DNA of 64,000 nt from Anisus vortex (taxonomy: Eukaryota; Mollusca; Gastropoda; Planorbidae), in NCBI GenBank assembly GCA_949126835.1, contig OX421496.1, positions 15,394,844-15,458,843 of the forward strand, given 5' to 3'. Positions 26,001 to 36,700 of the stretch are shown piece by piece (the first letter of the stretch is position 1; every line of letters starts with the position of its first letter). A program made the position numbers and the translations under genes. The notes under the pieces are model-generated. The model was given only the letters and a program-made list of their open reading frames with translations, was not told where the DNA came from and did not search any database.

Positions 26001-27245
26001 CCAGTTTCACATTTTATTCTGTTGAAGACTGAAAAGAATCTCTTTAAATAATGTTGTTGCTGAAATACTGCTTTGTTGTCAGTCCTTGTCCAAAGCCTTT
26101 AAATAAACTTTTTATGTTGTTGGTTGCAACTTACAGCTTTAAAAAAAAGCTGTGTTACTATTTTAAACTATTTACCATAGTTTTTTTTTAATATAATCCT
26201 GCCCCCCCCCCCCCCCACTTCCTTTTTACTAGTATTTTATTTTTCCGTTTCCTGTTGTTTTTTTTAACAAAGCAATTTCTAAAACAAAAAATCTGCAGCC
26301 ATTTTACTCTTACATTCACTAGCTTTTCTTGTTTGCTAATTTGAGTGACTAAGATTAGTTTATTCAATTATATTTGTATTTGTTGATTTACGGTTTGGCC
26401 ATGTATCTTTCCCACCTTTGTTTAAACATTGAAAGGGTATAAGCTTTCTATTTCACCAGCACATTGGTTTTTTTTTTTTTAAATTTCAAAACACTTATAA
26501 ACCAGTATATGAACAGACAGTGCTGTTGTACTTTCACATGCTATAATTTGTATCTTGTTTTTTTCATCTACAGTCATTCTATTATATTGTTGTCGTTGTT
26601 TGCCTTGAATTTTTTCAATGTTTTTTTTTTTAGTCTATAGCATTTTTGTTGGTTGAGATGAAATAATAAATAAATAAATCAAACTTTAAAATATTTCAAA
26701 TATTTAAAGGAATGTGGTTTGCTTACAAATATTTTCAGCACCTTTAGTTGACATATAACTAACAGCGATATGGGAAAAAAAGGTTTTAACAATATTGCTT
26801 TAAACAAAATTATTTTTCTATTTAAAAAAATCATAATCCATTAGGAATGTTTCGTAAAGTTATCTTGTGCACTTTATGCTTTTTAAAAAAATAATTTATC
26901 TGTTTGCTTAATATTTTCCATAACAAGTTTTTCTTTGTATCAAATGTTTGATTGAAACTCATTTCAATGGAAAGTCTTTTAATCTTTTGTCTTTTAAAGT
27001 TGCATAATGCACTTACCAATCATTTGTCTTATTAAAGTTGCATAACACACTTACCAAACTACATCTTAAATTCCTCACCGCCCTCATTCAATATTCCCAT
27101 AACCCATTAAATAATTACAATGATATAAAACATTACATGTAAAAAAAACAATTTATTATGTTTTGTTCTTCTAAACTAATTAAAACAAGCTGATACCACG
27201 AGGAACATTTTTTGTGTCATACTTTTTTGTTTGTTTGTTCAACAG
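23058..27245. other. BicD 3' intronic or downstream region, no gene seen
   Basis: AT-rich DNA with T-runs and a C-run (about 26203-26217). A strong donor (GAGGG then GTAAGT) is at 23058, 31 bases after the BicD stop, so the transcript may continue to the acceptor at 27245. A possible 10-nt microexon lies at 25003-25012. The word CAGTGGCGTA near 23574 resembles an hAT-type terminus, but no partner end was found. Confidence 0.5.
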
Positions 27246-27319
27246 AGCTGATGTCCTGTAGTCCAGTAAGCTGTAGCAGTCAGCCAATGACCACTAGCAT
27301 CACAGAGGATCGTATGTGA
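27246..27319 (+). CDS. BicD: Candidate alternative terminal exon of BicD
   Basis: A pyrimidine-rich acceptor (TTTGTTTGTTTGTTCAACAG) precedes an exon that is open in one frame to TGA at 27317-27319, encoding LMSCSPVSCSS...SITEDRM. The frame needs one preceding base of a split codon. The 10-nt segment 25003-25012 (AG acceptor, GTAAGG donor) supplies exactly that phase when joined to the BicD exon ending at 22048. Otherwise this exon may be purely 3' UTR, spliced from 23057. There is no homology evidence for the 24 residues. Confidence 0.35.
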
Positions 27320-29160
27320 AGAAATCAATGTAACCAAGAAAAAACTACAAGACATGCCTACCACAGGTCTAACCCTCAGCATATCTGATTTATATAGTTA
27401 ACCTATTTATTGAAGACTTACATTGTGGAGAATGCTGTTCTGAACCCTCTTGATGTGCATTCCAAACAGTTGAAGCTAACAAAGCACCATCAGAAAATAT
27501 TCCAGAACTTGGGCTTGTTTTCTGACAGTTGTGAAAGTATTGACAGCTGTTTTTAAGTGACTGTTGTTTATGTTTGTGGAGATATATTTAAATGAGATTA
27601 AAGACAATGAGTGTGCAGTCTGTCACATAATAGAATCTTTCATTTGAATACAGATTTAGGTGTGCCATTTGATATTGTGAGAATGTTCAGAATATCTCAG
27701 GAAGTCAAATTACACAATTAGGTTTAAATTCTTAGAAATTAAAACTAAAGTTGATGTTTAAACTTACATACACATGCTTAATTATAGGTAGCACTTCATA
27801 TCTATATATTTATATTTTTTATGAGAACATCCTAAATAATTAGCTATTAGTATTAGTTGGATTTTTTTCATAAAATTTCCTTAAAACTTCTATGTTGGTA
27901 AATACTGGTATATAAAACCTGCTAGTTACACACTATTGGCACAATTTTTTTAATAGAAATATACTGAATTTGTTTATAATTTCACAAAAAGCTGCATGTG
28001 CAAGGTTTTAAGGCTGAATAATAAATTATATCTTTATATTCCTTACATTTACATTTGACAACTTGGTTCATAAAGTCTTGTTCTTTGTAATAAAAAATGC
28101 TTAGTTAATTTTGAATAATTTTATTTCAATAATTGTTTGTGATACATTGGAGAACAGGTGGTAAATCATTTAATGGATCTGTATATATGTTATTTTAACC
28201 TAATTCTTTTTTAGCAAGTTGAAAACAAAAAAACGTTCTTTCACAGATACTCCATTTGATATATACATACTATATATATATTTATTTATAGATGTTTTAA
28301 TTTGTTTGTTTGTTTATGGGATGTCCTTGTCTTAATTTAACATGCAATCTCATTAGTGGATAAATCAGTACATGTCCTTTTTATCTAAGAATCAAATATA
28401 CACTTGGAAACATTTACATCTTTTTTTATTAGGTTTTAAATGAGCATTTACTTTTGGGAACATGTGCAATGTTTGAAAAATGTAAATGCACTGGGTTTTT
28501 GTTTTTTTATTATTATTATTCAAACTCTCATTAGAATGTGTTTATTCTTTTAATAATAAATCATTTTCACTGTTTTCCACATTGGAAAGGAAATTGTTAG
28601 AATCTTTTATTATTATTATGTATATTGTACATAACCTATATTTTACATACATCAATATGGATTCAAACACTGTTCAGCTTTTGACATTTGTACTTTTATG
28701 CTAACATTTTCATTTACAGTTACAGAGCAATATTTCTATGGATATGTTTATTATTTTAATCATGGATGGCAAAAATGTATCAACATCTGAGTGCTAGGCA
28801 TTCTTAGCTACAATCAATTTTGTTAGTCTTTCATACTTTTTATGGCATAATTGTTTCCATGTAGCTTCCTAAAATGGTGTTTAAATATATATTTTTTTTT
28901 TAAATCGAAGTACTTGAACTTGAAGTCTGAACAGCTTTTAACAGTCATGATGTAAGAAAAAGAAAGCATTTAGCTTTAAATAGAATGTGTTTTCTTATGT
29001 TTGTCTTTTTCTACTTGTGCTACCTTTTGACTTTCTTGCTGACAATTAAATAGAGTATGAATTCAATTGAACTGGTTGGTTGACATTTGTACAGTTTGTG
29101 TATACTATAATTAATATTTCTGAAAATGTTCAACTTAATTTAGTAATAAATCTTTTAAAT
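27320..29160 (+). other. Likely BicD 3' UTR
   Basis: No coding block is seen on either strand. The sequence is AT-rich and unbroken by recognised transposons. AATAAA words occur, for example at 29145-29150. Assignment to the BicD transcript is an inference from the acceptor at 27245. Confidence 0.35.
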
Positions 29161-30731
29161 ATATAAAATACTGCCTAAAAATATAAATACTGCCTTTACC
29201 TGATAGTTTTTGCCTGCATTGTTTCTACTGAGTATACAGACTGTATGTGTATAAGACTAGTATTCAAATTTTGACTGATGCATCTTGAGAAAAAGAAATT
29301 GTCAATCCCTTTTTGGTGTGTATCATATTAGAAATACATGTATGGTAGTTTATGGTAGGCATTTTTTAAATCCATGGTATTAAGTTTGCAAAACTTTGTA
29401 TATTTCTGGCCTATGTGCAGCTGATGTTTCCAATCATGCTATCAAGCTAAAATTCAGCACATAGACAATTTTCAGCCACATCCCCAAACCAGTTTTTAAC
29501 TTGTTCTTTTCATTCAACTTTTTTAAGTGTGCATTTTTCATTCCTTATTGAAAGCACCTAAATGATCTAGATCTAATATATTTCTCCTATTTTAAAATTA
29601 TTTAGTCTAAAACTAAAATACTTCCAAATTTGCGTTTTAAAAATGTTTTCTTCTTGTGTGGCAAAGGTCAAAATCTTCAAACACCAACACATACAGTAAT
29701 TATAATGCATATTTAGGCTTTATTTAAAAAAGCTTTGCCTTTAGGGGTTGTTTTAAATTCAAAGTAAATTGATAAAACAAAGTATGTTATAAATTTCAAG
29801 TTCTGTATGTTTTATTTCTTGTAACAAATCAAACAATGCAAATTTCAAAACAAAGGTTAATGTTTAAAACTGAAAATAAAACAAATATAAAAAGACTTTT
29901 GACATTTGATGATCAACTGTTCTCAAATGCTCAGTTCAAAAGATACTAGACATATATATATATATAAATATAAATGATTAAAACATAGTTGAATAATAGC
30001 CAAAATAAAATTAAGCTTTTTCATGAAAGCAATCAAACTAATTTCTTCATAGTTTTTAAATAAACTTATTACATAAACATCTGTATTTATAAATGTTTAT
30101 GCATGCCTTGAATTAATTAATTTTTTTTAAAAATTAACAATTCTAGGATATTTTATAGATTTATATGTACATAAAAGAAATCTAAGAGTTCATTAAAAAC
30201 TTGAGATTATATTTTAATCTTAAAATATTCACTATACTATAATGAAAACAGACTTTGTTAACAAAATTCTAAACAAGTTATAAATAGAATGAAAATAGTT
30301 AATTTTACTCCAGTGAAGAAATGGGATCATATATTATAAAGAAGAAAAAATAGCAACTGCCATTAATCAAGAAGGATAACCTAAAAAAATTATTTTATAA
30401 AAGTTCATTGTTAATTTAATAAAAAGTGCTGCTACCTTATGGAAATATACAATATATATTAATAAAATTTTAACACCATTTAATTTAAAAATATAGATAC
30501 CATAAAAAAAAAAATATAGTTCTTTCCTCCTGAATAAAATGTTTCATTTAAATTGTTCACTAACCACATCACCTGTTATATCATGTAAATAAATTCTCTA
30601 GGGAGTATAGAAATAAATTTTGCATGTAAAAAAAAATATTGCAATAAATATTACACAAGTTCAAAATGGGGTATTTTTATTCACTCAAGTGATTATAAAC
30701 TATTGTGTACAGCCCTACTTCCTAACGGATT

Positions 30732-33700
30732 TTAAGCTACCGGTAGTTTATTCATTGAGGACAATGAAATGTTCACTTCATCAACATGTCCTTGATATCC
30801 AGAAGTAGCAGCAGCATTGTATGTTCCAGTCTGCCAGTACTTCTTGAACCACCAAAATCCTCCACCTAAAATAGACAACAAAACTACAACTACAACCGCG
30901 GTTGCAACCAGACTGTTAAGTGAAGCATAGGTTTCCTCCTCTTTTGGTTTAGCTGCCTTTATATACACTGGTTTTAACACTTTTTTTGTACTGTCTGGCA
31001 ATGAATCAATGGACTCTGGGAGTTTGGTTTGGATGGAATTAAAGTCGTCTAAAACCCTTTCTGGAGTCCAGATGTCCGGTGAAAGCCAAGGATCGCTATC
31101 CCGATAATCTGGTGTTGGTTTACTGCCTGATTCAGTAAATGTGTTTTTCATTTCATTTTCAGGCTTGTAAGTGCTTTTAGCTGGCTGGATTAAATGATCT
31201 TTACTATCCCCAGCCTCAGTATCATTTTTCAGTATCAATTCATCCTTCACAGTAGGGTTGAGTGAAATGTTCGACACTTCTGAAGTGCTAGTGCTTTCCT
31301 GGGTCGCATCACTTAATTGCTTAATGGGCATTCCATTTGTTAAATTTAGTGACTCAATATCAAATGAAGGTTTTCCTTCATAATCATACTTTACACCATT
31401 CACTTGTTCAGTCACATTTGATGTTAAAAGAGCAACAAAACTATCGTTCTCTTCTGATATACTATCATTTGTGTTTTCATTTCTTTGAACAGGGATATTA
31501 TTTATGCTGCTGTCATTAGACAGATCATTTCTCAATACCAGCACAGTTTGTTTTTCTAAGACTGACTGTGTTGAATTAACTTTGCTTGTGTCTGATTGCA
31601 ATGTCAGGGATGATTCTCTATTATTTTCTACATGCGAACCACTACTTGTTTTATTGGAAATTAAGCTCTTGTTAGACATTAAATCACTCATTATTCCTAA
31701 GCTGACATTATTCAGACTTTTTTCAATGCTATGACTTTGATTTACTTGTTCCATTGCTTCAATCTCTGTTTTGTTAAATTCAATTTCAGAACTGACATTA
31801 GACAGATGCTTTTCAATGATGTTACTTTGATTTACTTGTTCCATTGCTTCAATCTCTGTTTTGTTAAATTCAATTTCAGAACTGACATTAGACAGATGCT
31901 TTTCAATGATGTTACTTTGATTTACTTGTTCCATTGCTTCAATCTCTGTTTTGTTAAATTCAATTTCAGAACTGACATTAGACAGATGCTTTTCAATGAT
32001 GTTACTTTGATTTACTTGTTCCATTGCTTCAATCTCTGTTTTGTTAAATTCAATTTCAGAACTGACATTAGACAGATGCTTTTCAATGATGTTACTTTGA
32101 TTTACAAGTCCCAAGGATTCAATCCCAGTTTTGTTTGAATAGTTCATTTTATTTTTATCTTGGATATTATCTAGCTGAGTCAATGGTTTCTTAATTTCAC
32201 TTTGAATTGTACTATTAGCTGTAACTAAGTGTAAGCTTTCAGTTGTAACATTGTTGACTTCATCATTAGCAGCTGGTTGTATTGATAGATCATTTACTTC
32301 TTCAGCAAGTGCAACTTTCTTTGTGAATGTGTTGTCAAGACTGTTGAGCCCATCAACATGGGAGTTCTTTACTTGTGATGATGGCTCTGTAGTTTTGTCA
32401 AGTAGCTTATCATCCATAGCTTCAGTTAATGAAAAAGGCAAAGTAACGATCGGCCTTATAATTGCTGTTGCATCAGTTTCCTCCTGCACCATACCCATAA
32501 GCCATTTCTTGGTTGAGCTACTTGTTAGCTCAATGGTTGATGTCTCTGTTACCAAGGGTGGCAGTGCATGTGAAGATGTTCCTGATTTAGACAAACAGCT
32601 TGTCAACTCACTGATTCTACAGCTTTGAACTATGAAAGGTGTCTCACAATTCCCAATCACCTGTATGCCTGGTAGACAACCAAGTAACATCTCCATATAC
32701 TTATCACAGCGGACAGGGTTATCTTCAAGATCCAGCTTTGACAGACTGCCCATGTCACATAAGCTTCTGACAGGCACAGTGGTTATATTGCTACCTTTTA
32801 AGCCCAATATTGATAAGTTTGCCCCCAGCAGTGTTTCAGGAAACCCATTCAGATTATTATAGGACAGATTGATCTCCCCTAGTTTAGGTGATGTAGAATA
32901 CCAGTCCTCAGAAACTGAATTTGGTTGTAGGTAATTGTTTTGCAAATTCAGTGTAGTTAGATGAGGCATGTTTTTAAAGTTACCCTCTTCAATGATTTCT
33001 ATGAAGTTGTAACTCAGGTCAATCACTTCTAAAGCCAACATATTACTGATAGCACTATGATTAAGTTTTCTCAAGTCACAATGACCCATCACAAACTGCT
33101 GTAAACTTTGTTTTAGAGGCTCCAGGAAATTACTTGGTAATTCTGATATCTGGTTGGTAGGAATAAAAACAGATACCAGGTTATATAAAATTATGATTAA
33201 GTGAAAATTAGTTTTTTAAAAACGTTGTTAACAATGACTTTTGTCTATGTCTAACCAAGTAATTACATCTCATTAATGATTTTTTAAATTTCTGAATAAG
33301 TTTTGTAATTGCAATATAAATCCAGAAAAACAATATTTGTATCATTTTGAAAATTACTTTTTTTAATTTCATTAAACAAAATTCCACCAAATATTTAAAA
33401 AAACAATTTCTTAACACAATTACTTACTAAGGTGCCAGAAAGATCCAAATATTTTATTGACTTCATGTTAGAAAAATCCTTTGGATCAAAATTTTCAATA
33501 GGGTTGCCAATCAGGCTTAATTTCTCAAGTGATGCCAAACTGAATAACCAATTTTGAGGGAACATTTTAAGGAAGCATTCCACTACTTCCAGTTCCTAAG
33601 AAAGAAAAAAAAATGTACATTGCATCAGATTGTTTCTATATGTTGGGACTGGCTCCTTTTAAAAGGAAGGGAGTCCATGGTTTGCGTAATCTTCGATTTC

Positions 33701-36700
33701 AAGACGACTTAAGTCTAATGAATAAGGGTCCAATAACTCGACAAAATAATACAAATAAGTAAACTACTAAACCACATGAAAGGACTATAAGAGAAAAGAA
33801 AGATTTTCAGGTAATAGACATAAACTTTATTCAAAATAAGGGAAAGATCCTATCAAAATCTCAACCAGAACAACACTGCACTTCTAACCAGCAAGGTATT
33901 CACTTTACCTTCAATGCTACAACCCAACAATACTTATTAGCAGTCTCTCTCTCTCTTAAAACTATACAAATTCACCACCATTTATGCAGGCGTCAAGGTC
34001 AATTGAATCCAAGGCCAAAATTTCATAGAATTCAAACTTAAAACAACCCAACATCAACAATGCTGCCAACTGACACGTGACGGTAAAAATAAAAATTAAA
34101 AACATTTCCAGCAGTTGCACTTAAGACTGTAACCATACGGGTAACATATATACCAGTACAATGTTTTCTCTCATTTAAAAAATTATATTGCATTTTTAAA
34201 AATGTATTCAATAATACCTTAACTGAAGGAGACAGAATTAATACTTCAGCATTTCTTATCCTGTAGAGTCTCAGCACTTCTAACTGTGTAAAGCCATTCA
34301 ACAAATCTGGAGTTATTTTTCTTACATTGAGGATCTCCAATTTCTGTCAACAAATTCATTGCAAAAAGAAGTCAGCTGGACTTTTTCAAATACTTTTAAA
34401 ATAAAATTAAAAACAAAAATTACTAGTACTACTAGCTAGTATAATAAAGAATTCTATATTAAAGAATTATGAATAGGGCCCTGATGAGATTTTTAAAAAA
34501 CTGTCAGTATAGTATGTTACTCTGCTGTAATGAGTAATGTTTCAGTTTTTTTAAATAGAGTTTACTGGCAATGTTATTAATCAAACTTTTATGATGTTAT
34601 CCAGTGAATAAGGTGTTCATCTTATTTTAGATGATTTAATGTTTTAAAAATGGTGTGTTTTAAAGCTTGCAGAACCGGGTACATGTACATGAGAACCTGG
34701 TACCCAATAACCAGACTAGAACTCCTATTGGAAGCGAGAGCTGGGAGTATTATTCCCTTGTAGCTCTGAACAAGAACTCAGCCGTGCTTTTGAGCACGGC
34801 TCTATCTCCGTAGAGATCAGTGGATAGTGGGTCACCCGTCCCATCTCCTCAATCGACGAGACGGGGGCACTCCCGCAGGATATGCTCCACTGTCTTCTCC
34901 TCCTCCCCACAGTGGCGACACAGCGAGTCGTAGTTAGGCCGGAACCTGGCGAAGTATGTCCCAATGGGGCAGTGGCCAGTGCGAAATTGAGATATGATAC
35001 TATGTTCCGACCTATTTAGGCACCACCACGGGTTGGCGCGGTTAGGGCAGGGCAAATGCCGCCAGACTTGTCGGCCCTTGTCAGAGCTGTCCCAGCTCTC
35101 GTTCCACTTTTCTGTCTCCCGCCTCCGGATCAATGTACAGGCCTTCTCAAAGGAGCATGGCACGCTGCCGGGCTCCTCGGAGGTGGGTTTGCTCAGCCCA
35201 CCTTTTTTGGCAAGGTGGTCCTCTCTCTCGTTGCCAGGTAGGCCTATATGCCCTGGGACAAACTGCAGTAGCACGCGGTCTCCAAAGAGCTGGCTTAGCT
35301 TGTCTGAAGCCAGTAGAATTTTTTCTATTTGAGAGGGGCCAGTTGCTCAGATTCTCAGTAACCTGGAGCAGCGACAACGCATCAGTCAGGATAATGACGG
35401 TCGTAGAGCTGAGGTCAAAGGCGGATCCACTCCAGAGCCCGACTGATGGAGTACCCAATAACCAGGTACCCAAACCAATACTTTTTCAAGAACTTGAAAT
35501 TCGGTTTCGAGCTCCAAATGTGGATCCACATTTTTTTCAAAAAAGTTTTCCACCAAATAAAACAAAATGCAAAAATAAGAAAAAGAAAAAAACGAAAATA
35601 TAAATAAGATATAAACACAACCTAGTAAAGGGGATTACTCATTTAACAAAATGATTATATTGCTCAGAATTGGCATTAAAATAAATTATATCAAAGTGTG
35701 TTGTGTTTTTTTTATGTAAGACATCAATGATTTGTCCACCACACAAGATGTCTTTAAAACATAATCATAATGAACTGGTAAGTTTAATATTATAATAAAA
35801 GTTAAAATGAGGAAAAAATTATATAATTTTTTACCCCTTAAAAATTACGTATGGCAGACTTATTAGTCTGTTATTCGCAAGACTTGGGGAAAGAACTCTT
35901 TTTTTGCCATTATTTCCTGTTTTGTATTTAATTAGCATTAAAAATACTTTCAGCACCATTTTTTCTTTACATTTTGTCTAGCCCTTATTAATAACCGAGC
36001 TAAGATTGTTCTTTCTCGTAACATAAAGATAAAAGAAGAGAATTAAAACAATGTTTTTTTTACTGTCCTCTTTGTTTGAAAGTTGTTTTCTTTTTCACTC
36101 AAAATAATATACACTGTTTTGTTTTAGCATCAAGAAATATTTTTTAAATTTCTCTCTACCAGGTCCAGAAGCCTAAACCCTGTTGCAGCAAAAATCATTT
36201 TTCTGCAAGCCTTAGTGTCCTTGACAGTTGTTTTTTTAAAATAAAAACTGAGCTGCTCAACAATTAAGTTCATTTTTAGATCTAAGAAACACATAAAACC
36301 CTTTTTTTTCACATAAAACAGAAATCAGCTCAAAACCTCCACAAACAAGATTACTGATGAATAAAAGATCACATTATGACAGTTGTTTGTGTGGTCTGTT
36401 GTGCACAGGGAAGAATTAACAAAATTAAAAACAAAAACTCTGAAGACAGCCATCAGCCATAAGTTCATAAGAGAGAGAGAGAGGGGACTATATTTAGTTC
36501 AACTGTTTGAAACTGGTTTCAAGTCAAGTCATTCAATTTAAATAGATGCAGAATATTTTTTCACATATATAAATAATAGACATGTCATGTCAGTTTTGCA
36601 GCAACAGTCTCTTGAATTTAAAAAACTTATCCATACAAAAAAATGATGAATGATGATTTACAAACAAAATTTAAATCATTCAACAATTCCACATTCTTGT

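Noticed and set aside
28486..28704. Plus-strand open frame of 72 codons
   Set aside because: Low-complexity, Phe/Leu-rich translation of AT-rich DNA without homology.
31731..32138. Plus-strand open frame of 135 codons with four perfect protein repeats
   Set aside because: It is the antisense of the 90-bp coding repeats of the LRR gene. A 90-bp period keeps every frame open once one unit is open. The minus-strand frame has the signal peptide, LRRs and membrane span in order.
34994..35603. Plus-strand open frames of 112 and 156 codons
   Set aside because: They are antisense to the LINE RNase H block, which has clear homology on the minus strand.
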